In this document: positions 1 through 5,090 of the stretch, piece by piece
How positions within the stretch are numbered: the stretch's first letter is position 1
How the letters are laid out: every line of letters begins with the position of its first letter
Assembly (NCBI GenBank): GCA_016763335.1
Contig: JAESUD010000237.1
Span: 1 to 5,090, forward strand
Direction: 5' to 3'
Length of the DNA stretch: 5,090 nucleotides
Origin: Emcibacteraceae bacterium
GTDB lineage: Bacteria > Pseudomonadota > Alphaproteobacteria > Sphingomonadales > Emcibacteraceae
Program-made: the position numbers and the translations under genes
The notes under the pieces: model-generated
Database searches by the model: none
What the model was told of the DNA's origin: nothing
The model's input: only the letters and a program-made list of their open reading frames with translations

Positions 1-22
1 ATATAGTTAATATATAGTTAAT
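1..22. repeat. Tandem 11-bp direct repeat (two exact copies) at the left edge
   Basis: The unit ATATAGTTAAT occurs at 1-11 and again, directly adjoining, at 12-22. The array may continue beyond the left edge. It sits about 35 bases upstream of the promoter proposed for the sorting-tail gene. An 11-bp period is close to one DNA helical turn, so paired protein binding or an AT-rich upstream promoter element is possible, but nothing in the window demonstrates either. Confidence 0.6.
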
Positions 23-55
23 TGATTCTATTGGATAAATCATTGAGAACTACTA

Positions 56-85
56 TTGCGAAGGATTTATGAACTGTAGTATAAT
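56..85 (+). promoter_or_regulatory. Candidate sigma-70 promoter for the sorting-tail gene
   Basis: A perfect -10 hexamer TATAAT lies at 80-85, preceded after an 18-base spacer by TTGCGA at 56-61, which matches four of six -35 positions. Transcription would begin near 92. That is downstream of the ATG codons at 69 and 84 but upstream of the ATG at 123, so this promoter, if used, fixes the start of the gene at 123. The call rests on hexamer matching alone, in AT-rich DNA where chance matches occur. Confidence 0.4.
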
Positions 86-122
86 GAATGTTCTAATTGT
101 TTGGCAAAGAGTAGGGCAAAAG

Positions 123-713
123 ATGGTTTTAGCGAGAATATTATGCGCATTATTTGTAACTTGTTTTACATTTATTACCTCCGCAAGTGCATTGGTACTT
201 GACCGTGCGACGGTCGGTGCAGATGATACATTCTCTTATCTTTGCCCAGATGCCTCTCCCTCTGATGCGAATGAAGTCGCTTGTTTTGGTTTAGCTGGCA
301 TAGGCACATCAGTTTCCGATATTGATAAACCTGCTTTTTCGTTTATGGAATTGACTGACGATGCGGGTGTATATGCTACTGCGCTTCCCACTGGATATCA
401 CAGTTCGCATTTTTTAATTAAAACAGGAAACATTGGCGGGGCGGATAAACAATATTCCTTTATTTTTAAAAATAATGCTGAAACTGGTTATGCGGTGTTC
501 AACCTATCCGTTTTTCAAGCCTTGATAGCTGACAACACAAGTGATGCATATATAGATGGTGCTAACTTTGCTAATATTGGGAAAATCAGTCATATTACGG
601 TATTTACATACGTCACGCCGTTACCTGCTGCTCTCTGGATGTTTCTTACAGCATTTGGAGGGATATTTGGTTTGAAAAAATATTCACGTCGCCGCAAAGC
701 AGTCGTTGCCTGA
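123..713 (+). CDS. Small exported protein with VPLPA/PEP-CTERM-like sorting tail
   Basis: This is a 196-residue protein of unknown function, probably exported and processed at the cell envelope. From the ATG at 123 it opens with a textbook Sec signal peptide (MVLARILCALFVTCF, cleavage likely after the A-S-A at residues 21-23). A middle region of about 140 residues follows, with a likely disulfide pair (Cys41 and Cys54) and beta-type stretches such as HFLIKTGN and ISHITVF. The C-terminus has a PLPAALWMF motif (residues 166-174), a hydrophobic segment and an Arg/Lys-rich end (KKYSRRRK). That three-part tail is the architecture of PEP-CTERM proteins, and PLPA matches the VPLPA variant handled by exosortase-type enzymes; here Thr stands where Val is usual. 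An in-frame ATG at 69 (214 residues) has an AAGGA only three bases away, adds a non-signal-like extension and lies upstream of the TATAAT box. The 123 start has TAGGG at 112-116 with six-base spacing. The gene stands alone, and no exosortase gene is visible. Confidence 0.8.
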   Translation: MVLARILCALFVTCFTFITSASALVLDRATVGADDTFSYLCPDASPSDANEVACFGLAGIGTSVSDIDKPAFSFMELTDDAGVYATALPTGYHSSHFLIKTGNIGGADKQYSFIFKNNAETGYAVFNLSVFQALIADNTSDAYIDGANFANIGKISHITVFTYVTPLPAALWMFLTAFGGIFGLKKYSRRRKAVVA

Positions 714-1009
714 TCCGCATTATCTAAATTTCCCCGTATTCTCTCTAATTTTGTTACTGTTATTTAAAGCTAGAAAACATAAATTACTTAGATAACTTTA
801 ATTAAATAATTTCCTCGCGGTTTATGAGGGCCGTTTCATAAAAAATAAATAAAGTAATCGCAGAAGTGGTCGTCACCGAATGCCCAATTTGGGTCGGAAG
901 CAGATACTCGGTTTGGGATAAATAACTCGAAGGAAATGCCTTGTTGGCCGCCGCAACTTGATCTCAGCTTGCAACTATTTTCCCAAAGCGCATTCTAAAT
1001 TTAATGTCT
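714..1009. other. Convergent intergenic region without a recognisable gene
   Basis: This 296-base gap separates the plus-strand sorting-tail gene from the minus-strand MhpD-like gene. The left half is AT-rich. A weak inverted repeat, TTTATGA at 821-827 and TCATAAA at 836-842 around an 8-base loop, is the best hairpin, but it is AT-only apart from one pair and has no adjoining T-run on the plus strand. A competing stem pairs CCTC (813-816) with GAGG (826-829). Either could be a poor terminator for the converging genes. At 893-914 there is a segment resembling another at 3842-3864. No coding frame with convincing start signals is visible. Confidence 0.6.
893..914. repeat. Short dispersed repeat-like element, copy 1
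   Basis: The segment starting GTCGGAAGCAGATA and ending GGTTT resembles 3842-3864 (GTCGAAAGCAGACA...GGTTT), sharing roughly 17-18 of 22 aligned positions with one gap. Both copies lie in non-coding DNA just downstream of minus-strand genes and in the same orientation. They may be decayed copies of a small genome-wide intergenic repeat. Two short matches in one window are weak evidence. Confidence 0.3.
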
Positions 1010-1939
1010 TTATCGATCTATCGCGACACTAACGGATGCAGCACCCTTTGGGTCGAGGCCAATATAGTGAACGGTCGCTATAGTTCCGCGAAAGACAGGG
1101 CGCACTGCGGGATCGAAATATTGATTGGGTTTTAACGGCCTGATCGCACCCATGTTACCAAGAGAGAGAATATCTCCGGCTTTTAGAGGCCTACCTCGTG
1201 CCAAGAGGCGGTCGCGCAGGTGTTTTACTCGGTAAAGAGGCTCGTACGCATCCTTGATCATTCCTTCTGCCAGTATTTCACCCTTTTCATTGGTCATTTG
1301 AAAGTGAAAATTATTAAGGCGATTGATCCATTCTTCAGACGCTTCTGTAGGGATAAGGTCCCCGATGATAGCGTTTCTAAAATCATAATTAGTTGCGATT
1401 GCGCCCACATCTGAGCTACTTTCAGAAGGTTGGAGCAAATCGGGCATTTCAATAAAAGGAAGAAAACCCGATAGCGCAGCGAGCAGTTCCATATCGGTGG
1501 TGGCGTTATTGATGGCATCGCTTTTAACCACAGCGGCGAAGTCCGCTTCAATGAAGCTCATGTTGCAGCAATTAATCGAAATATGCGCGCCGCTTTGATG
1601 AATGCCTTTCGAAAACATTACAGCAGTTATTGGCCCGGAAAGACCATTGACCGGGCCATTATCATATTCACCCGCAGCGAAAGTTCCTACTTTATAGCCC
1701 GCAATTGTGCCTCTTGTTTTTAGCTGTTCTTCGACGAAATAATCTGCAATCTGATAAGCAACCTGCTCCGAAATGTCACTTGCTTCAATCGGGAAAATTG
1801 GCTTTGCATCCTTAAAATTAGCCATAAAACTAATGCCGAGTTTTTTCTGATCGTCCTTTTGGGTCAAGTCGTAATTTTGCGCATTCGCTAGCGCAATTCC
1901 AACAAAAAAGCAAACAAGCGCAAATACACTTCTCATCAT
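1010..1939 (-). CDS. Exported MhpD-like (fumarylacetoacetase-fold, 2-keto-4-pentenoate hydratase type) protein
   Basis: This 309-residue protein resembles 2-keto-4-pentenoate hydratase / oxalocrotonate decarboxylase enzymes, which hydrate or decarboxylate short 2-oxo acids in aromatic meta-cleavage pathways using a divalent metal. Family landmarks appear in order. GYKVG (81-85) stands for the family's GRKIG. FIEADFA (129-135) stands for the acidic R-V-E-x-E strand. PFIEMPD (161-167) stands for the P-A-x-E segment. Then come NYDFRNAIIGD (184-194, the D-N-A-S...G region) and LKAGDILSLGNMG (252-264, L-x-x-G-D-x-x-L-T-G). Glu131, Asp133 and Glu164 would be the metal ligands, with Asp replacing the second Glu. 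Unlike the cytoplasmic enzymes, it begins with a clear Sec signal peptide (cleavage likely after ALANA, residue 20), so it should act in the periplasm. A vicinal Cys124-Cys125 pair is unusual there. AAGGA (1944-1948) lies 4 bases from the first ATG and 7 from the second (1936), so the second may be the true start. It follows the TPR lipoprotein gene by 15 bases and is probably co-transcribed. The substrate is unknown, and catalytic activity is not certain. Confidence 0.78.
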   Translation of the reverse strand: MMRSVFALVCFFVGIALANAQNYDLTQKDDQKKLGISFMANFKDAKPIFPIEASDISEQVAYQIADYFVEEQLKTRGTIAGYKVGTFAAGEYDNGPVNGLSGPITAVMFSKGIHQSGAHISINCCNMSFIEADFAAVVKSDAINNATTDMELLAALSGFLPFIEMPDLLQPSESSSDVGAIATNYDFRNAIIGDLIPTEASEEWINRLNNFHFQMTNEKGEILAEGMIKDAYEPLYRVKHLRDRLLARGRPLKAGDILSLGNMGAIRPLKPNQYFDPAVRPVFRGTIATVHYIGLDPKGAASVSVAIDR

Positions 1940-1954
1940 AAAATCCTTAAGTCA

Positions 1955-3646
1955 TTAATTTAATGATGCAAGCTTCATACGGGCATCAGCAAGTGTCGAA
2001 CGGGTAGAGTTTCCCCCTTCGGCGTTTTCAACAAGCAGTGCGAAATACATTTTTGCGACGTCCATATCACCAAGACCATATGCAGTAATAGCAGCGCCAT
2101 AAATGCTGTTATAACGTCCCGGCGAGCGTGCCAGCGATAATATATAAGCCGCGTGAGCATCTTCCATACGGCCCAGTTCCAAAAGCATATCACCGTAAAG
2201 TTCTTCTGAAGGTAAAATATCGCCGGGGTTTGACGGTGCGTTTTCACTCGTCGCTTCCTGCATTGACGCTTGTTGCATAAGAGTAAGCGCGTCTTCTACT
2301 TCATTGCGGGCAAAATGTTGCCATGCGCGTGCGCCCAGAACCTGATTATCGATTTTCATTTTGTAATAATCATAGCCGTTCATTGGCGGCAAAGTTTCGG
2401 CCATATTTGCAAGTATTTCAATGTCCGCTGTCGCGTCATCAGGACGGCCAAGACGGGAAAAGCCCATGGCGCGGGCAAAATGAGTGTTGCCGATATCGCG
2501 TTTATCCGCATCTATCCACGGGAAATGTGCTGGCATCATCGGAACAAGTGTTATGGCCCGCTCCCAGTCTTTTTGTTCCAATGAATTTCTCGCGGGTATT
2601 GCCGTATACGCATAGGCAATGGCGCGCTGACCACTTTTTTCATACTCTTTAACATCCAATTCAAACATTTCTGTTTCAAGCTTTGCTGCCGCGGCGTCAT
2701 CACCCTTTTGCAAATGCGCAAAAACCAGATAATCCATTGCATGCGGATAATGTGAATTTACGGCGCCGTTATTAATGCAAATTTCCAGTGCCGTGCCCGC
2801 AGAAATATTATTCCATTCAATGGCACTATCCCATTTGCCAAGTCTAGTGTAAGTATGGGTCATCATATGAGACGCATGTGGTACTTTTGGTGTTATCTGG
2901 CCGTAATGATCTGCCGTTTCAAGGGCACCTTGTGCAAGGGTTGCGGTATCATAAGCATGAATTACATAATGATGCCCGCCGGGATGATTTGGGTTGCTTT
3001 TAAGCACATCAAGCGCGATCTGGCCAGCAGCGAGGCGCTCCAGATCATTGCTTGAAATCGCGACTTGAAAAAGCGCATTAAAAGCTTTCGCATCCATATC
3101 TTCCGGCATTGCGGTGGATATTTCTTGCCAGACAGCCGACATTTTAACGAAGCCATTTTTCATATTAAGGTCTTTGCTTTCCAAATAAAACGCCTCAGTA
3201 GTTTTTAGAAAATTTTGCTCACGTTCGGTGATCCCTTCGATTGACTGCGCTCTTCTGGTTAATTCTAAACCATGCTTATAATCGTCCGCCGACAAGGCGT
3301 CGCCCCATAACGGGTGGATCATTGCCATCGCTTGACCCCAATAGGACATTGCGCAGTCTGGATCCGCGTCATCAGCCATTGAAAATACAAACTGAGCTTC
3401 CGTGTACATCATATTATGCATCAGCGCGACACCACGTTCAACAAGCGGGCCTGCTTTGGCATTACAGCTTGTCGGAAAATTCACATCGCCAACTGACGTC
3501 GTCAGCAAATCAAATTCGGGGCCTTTATTTTCAGCCGTATTTTCAGATGCACTTTCTTGTGAAAAAACGTCAGTTTCACTATTATTGCCACACGAAAAAA
3601 GAAACCCTGAGAAGAAAAAAACAGCAATCAACCTCAACTTATTCAT
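1955..3646 (-). CDS. TPR-like repeat lipoprotein with conserved-looking histidine motifs
   Basis: This 563-residue lipoprotein has no specific function that I recognise. The N-terminus (MNKLRLIAVFFF) leads to the lipobox L-F-S-C with the acylated Cys at residue 19. Gly follows the Cys rather than Asp, so outer-membrane sorting is expected by the usual Lol rule. After a low-complexity Ser/Glu/Asn linker, the protein is helical with TPR-like units around 70-108, 264-280, 306-330, 383-405, 438-460 and 482-545 (for example LGKWDSAIEW and LGRMEDAHAAY). Its core holds NHPGGHHYVIHAYD (220-233), PHASHMMTHTYTRLG (256-270) and SHYPHAMDY (298-306). These are His-rich motifs typical of a widespread uncharacterised TPR family, and they could bind metal or shape a pocket. 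The ATG at 3646 is preferred because GGGTGA (3653-3658) lies six bases upstream and the signal sequence then starts normally. An in-frame ATG at 3652 would add two residues and abut that site. It is first in a probable two-gene unit with the exported MhpD-like protein, suggesting a surface-anchored partner or scaffold. Confidence 0.8.
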   Translation of the reverse strand: MNKLRLIAVFFFSGFLFSCGNNSETDVFSQESASENTAENKGPEFDLLTTSVGDVNFPTSCNAKAGPLVERGVALMHNMMYTEAQFVFSMADDADPDCAMSYWGQAMAMIHPLWGDALSADDYKHGLELTRRAQSIEGITEREQNFLKTTEAFYLESKDLNMKNGFVKMSAVWQEISTAMPEDMDAKAFNALFQVAISSNDLERLAAGQIALDVLKSNPNHPGGHHYVIHAYDTATLAQGALETADHYGQITPKVPHASHMMTHTYTRLGKWDSAIEWNNISAGTALEICINNGAVNSHYPHAMDYLVFAHLQKGDDAAAAKLETEMFELDVKEYEKSGQRAIAYAYTAIPARNSLEQKDWERAITLVPMMPAHFPWIDADKRDIGNTHFARAMGFSRLGRPDDATADIEILANMAETLPPMNGYDYYKMKIDNQVLGARAWQHFARNEVEDALTLMQQASMQEATSENAPSNPGDILPSEELYGDMLLELGRMEDAHAAYILSLARSPGRYNSIYGAAITAYGLGDMDVAKMYFALLVENAEGGNSTRSTLADARMKLASLN

Positions 3647-3669
3647 ATCCATTCACCCATATTTTTTAT

Positions 3670-3697
3670 ATATAAAACGCCCGTTAACATATAAAAC
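3670..3697. repeat. Pair of 9-bp direct repeats at the lipoprotein promoter (possible operator)
   Basis: ATATAAAAC occurs at 3670-3678 and 3689-3697, start to start 19 bases, about two helical turns apart. The palindrome GTTAAC (3683-3688) lies between the copies. The pair sits directly downstream of the proposed -10 box, covering the expected transcription start, where a repressor site would be effective. The repeat is AT-rich and short, so coincidence is possible. Confidence 0.35.
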
Positions 3698-3727
3698 AAT
3701 ATAGATGTGGATGCCAAGCCATTGCAA
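3698..3727 (-). promoter_or_regulatory. Candidate promoter for the lipoprotein/MhpD-like operon
   Basis: On the minus strand, TTGCAA (3727-3722) and TATATT (3703-3698) are separated by 18 bases, matching the -35 consensus at four and the -10 consensus at five of six positions. Transcription would start near 3690, giving a leader of about 45 bases to the ATG at 3646. It is the best hexamer pair in the gap, but it is unproven. Confidence 0.35.
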
Positions 3728-3841
3728 GGAAAATCACTGTCCGCGACCTGATCGTCAAATTACCAAGTGAAGTACCCGCTGTTCATCATTCCCTTTATTT
3801 CATATTAGAGTAAAGTGTTGCGTTGACCACTTGAGAGCACC

Positions 3842-3864
3842 GTCGAAAGCAGACATGATGGTTT
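3842..3864. repeat. Short dispersed repeat-like element, copy 2
   Basis: This segment (GTCGAAAGCAGACA...GGTTT) is the partner of 893-914. It lies 16 bases beyond the stop codon of the Cys-rich gene in the 227-base gap before the lipoprotein gene. That gap holds no other gene-like feature and no convincing terminator; the nearest hairpin pairs AGCTT with AAGCT across a long loop around 3864-3886. Confidence 0.3.
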
Positions 3865-3879
3865 AGCTTTTATCGTTTG

Positions 3880-4458
3880 TTAAGCTCGGTCCATCACCAC
3901 TGGTTTTGAAACGGCTTTGCCGTCCTTGTCAAAAAATGGTGAAGGTTTGTGTTTTCCTTGCAGGCGCCAAATGATTAACTTCCAAAATACCCGGAGGGTT
4001 GTAAAGAAAGGAAAACCTTTGTTATAGCGCTCAGCCGGAAGGCCTTCTTTGGCATAGTCGCCCTGCACAAAGGCGCGAATGGGGCCAAGGTTTTGATCTC
4101 GTTCTCCCTCATCGTCCATAATGCTATGTATAACGCCTATAAAGGCAAACCCTGCGCCAATAGTGTTGCCTACCGGCGTGTTGCAACAATTGGTGTACCA
4201 GCGGTAGAGGCCTTTTTTCTTAAGCCTTACGCAGCGCAGTTGATCGCCGCCTTCGGTAAATTTAATCTGTGAAGGGGTCATTTGAAAAATATCGGTGCCG
4301 CCATGCTCATCCAAGACTGTTACGTCTTGTTTAAAATATGTGGCGAAAGCCTGACAATCGTCGCAGTAACACATTGCGCGAATACCATTTTGTGGCGTTA
4401 CGTTATGTGCAATGCCTCTTACCTGACCGCAATGACATTTTAGGGGAATATCTACCAT
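3880..4458 (-). CDS. Cysteine-rich GFA/CENP-V-fold protein (DUF6151-like)
   Basis: This 192-residue predicted zinc-binding protein lacks a signal peptide and is probably cytoplasmic. It resembles the glutathione-dependent formaldehyde-activating (GFA/CENP-V) superfamily, more exactly the branch I know as DUF6151, whose function is not established. Visible motifs are KCHCGQVRG (7-15, Cys8 and Cys10), CYCDDCQAF (30-38, Cys30, Cys32, Cys35), HGGTDIFQ (52-59), RWY (86-88) and CCNTPVGNT (91-99). The C-x-C, C-x-C-x-x-C and C-C sets match the two metal sites of the fold. The C-terminal third is basic and aromatic, with FFTTLRVFWKLIIW possibly amphipathic. The frame stays open upstream to an ATG at 4560, but that part lies inside the neighbouring gene and is basic and unlike the family. 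The ATG at 4458 gives the proper family N-terminus. It overlaps the upstream stop by one base (TAATG), with AGGAT at 4469-4473 inside that gene, so translation is probably coupled. Confidence 0.82.
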   Translation of the reverse strand: MVDIPLKCHCGQVRGIAHNVTPQNGIRAMCYCDDCQAFATYFKQDVTVLDEHGGTDIFQMTPSQIKFTEGGDQLRCVRLKKKGLYRWYTNCCNTPVGNTIGAGFAFIGVIHSIMDDEGERDQNLGPIRAFVQGDYAKEGLPAERYNKGFPFFTTLRVFWKLIIWRLQGKHKPSPFFDKDGKAVSKPVVMDRA

Positions 4459-5090
4459 TATTGTTCTGATCCTAACTCTGATGCTTGCTGTGCGGATTTT
4501 TCCAGTTGCGAATTTATGATGTTGGAAAGTTCTTCTGTAGATTTTAGCTTCCCGATCCATTGATCCAGATAGGTTTTAAATTTTTCATCTTTCTGAATAA
4601 GGTAGGCTTTTTGCGAGCTGCTAAAGGGAGCGCGTGCGTTTACCGCTTCCAGATCGGGATGGATGCGTTCCTGAACGAGGGTTTCAATGGCATCGGTGAC
4701 CATAACATCAACTTCACCAGAAACAATTTTGCTGAATATTGTTATATTATCTTCATTTTCAATAAGGGTTGAATTTGGAAAGTTTTCCCTTGCGTAAAGT
4801 TCATTTGTCCCGCCGGGATTAAAAATGACGCGCACATGCGGTTGATTAATTTCTGCGATGGTATCAAATTTTTCTGTTTCATTGTCTCTGCTTATTGCGG
4901 CCTTGCCACCTTTATGCATAGGAAGCGAAAACATGGCGATGCTTTGCCGCTCTGGCGTAATGGTGATGCCGCTCATCCCTATATCAAATTTGTCTGCCAT
5001 AAGATCATCCATCGAAGTTGGCCAAGTCGTTTTAACAAATTCTATTTCGACGTTAAGCGATAAGGCTAACCCCTTGGCCAGTTCAATGTC
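4458..5090 (-). CDS. pheC: PheC-like cyclohexadienyl dehydratase, partial (5' end beyond window)
   Basis: The last 210 residues of a type-2 periplasmic-binding-protein fold are visible, reading in from the right edge; roughly 50-60 N-terminal residues, including any signal peptide, should be outside. Cyclohexadienyl dehydratase converts prephenate to phenylpyruvate and arogenate to phenylalanine. Numbering from the edge, DIELAKGLAL (1-10), VKTTWPTSMDDLMADKFDIG (19-38) and SGITITPERQ (40-49) form the first lobe. VRVIFNPGGTNELYAR (86-101) and VTDAIETLVQ (131-140) are typical of PheC rather than of generic amino-acid binding proteins. Glu136 in T-D-A-x-E-T aligns with what I recall as the catalytic glutamate of the Pseudomonas enzyme. 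The end (QLEKSAQQASELGSEQ) is a polar tail beyond the fold. An ABC-transporter solute-binding protein is the alternative, since the enzyme evolved from that fold; no permease or ATPase gene is visible here. The stop overlaps the start of the Cys-rich gene. Confidence 0.75.
   Translation of the reverse strand, partial: DIELAKGLALSLNVEIEFVKTTWPTSMDDLMADKFDIGMSGITITPERQSIAMFSLPMHKGGKAAISRDNETEKFDTIAEINQPHVRVIFNPGGTNELYARENFPNSTLIENEDNITIFSKIVSGEVDVMVTDAIETLVQERIHPDLEAVNARAPFSSSQKAYLIQKDEKFKTYLDQWIGKLKSTEELSNIINSQLEKSAQQASELGSEQ

Noticed and set aside
821..842. Hairpin TTTATGA/TCATAAA as a rho-independent terminator
   Set aside because: The stem is weak and AT-rich, with no T-run following on either strand; it is mentioned only as part of the intergenic description.
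1220..1551. Small open frames on both strands within the MhpD-like gene
   Set aside because: They are shadows of the 309-residue gene whose motifs are convincing in its own frame.
2270..2652. Plus-strand open frames opposite the TPR lipoprotein gene
   Set aside because: They lie antisense to a gene with clear protein-family features, have Cys/His-rich random-looking composition and lack start signals.
3241..3704. Plus-strand open frames opposite the lipoprotein N-terminus
   Set aside because: They mirror the lipoprotein coding region and its promoter; their translations show no domain and no ribosome binding site.
4459..4560. N-terminal extension of the Cys-rich protein to an ATG at 4560
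   Set aside because: These 34 codons lie wholly inside the PheC-like gene in another frame, encode a basic segment unlike the family, and a proper family start exists at 4458.
5010..5012. ATG at 5012 as start of the PheC-like gene
   Set aside because: The frame stays open to the window edge, and the upstream codons encode the conserved DIELAKGLAL...VKTTWP segment of the same fold, so the gene is truncated by the window.
4560..5063. Plus-strand open frames opposite the PheC-like gene
   Set aside because: The minus frame matches a known fold over its entire visible length, so these are antisense coincidences.

Overview
This 5.1 kb window looks like chromosomal DNA from a Gram-negative bacterium. 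The AT-leaning base composition, a VPLPA-type C-terminal sorting tail, a lipoprotein signal and a periplasmic-type cyclohexadienyl dehydratase would suit a moderate-GC marine alphaproteobacterium. That placement is an inference from gene content only. There is no RNA gene, CRISPR array, transposase or phage gene.

Layout. One plus-strand gene on the left (about 123-713) encodes a small exported protein with a PEP-CTERM-like (VPLPA variant) tail. It is convergent with everything to its right, across a 296-base gap with no recognisable gene. From 1010 to the right edge all genes are on the minus strand, in two groups. Group A, read right to left, is a TPR-like lipoprotein (stop at 1955) followed after 15-18 bases by an exported member of the fumarylacetoacetase / 2-keto-4-pentenoate hydratase (MhpD-like) fold. 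Group B is the C-terminal part of a PheC-like cyclohexadienyl dehydratase running off the right edge, followed by a small cysteine-rich GFA/CENP-V-type zinc-fold protein. The stop and start of that pair overlap in TAATG.

How the genes may work together. Group A would place an anchored helical-repeat protein and a soluble enzyme-fold protein outside the inner membrane from one transcript; this suggests a partnership, but the substrate is unknown. In group B, PheC-type enzymes turn prephenate or arogenate into phenylpyruvate or phenylalanine. The overlapping Cys-rich gene is translationally coupled to it, with no known role there. Both groups have plausible but unproven control signals: a promoter and a 9-bp direct repeat pair lie in front of group A, and a consensus TATAAT lies in front of the sorting-tail gene.

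The least explained items are the exported MhpD-like protein paired with the His-motif TPR lipoprotein, and the PheC/GFA-like coupling. No clearly new multi-gene system can be claimed from this window alone.
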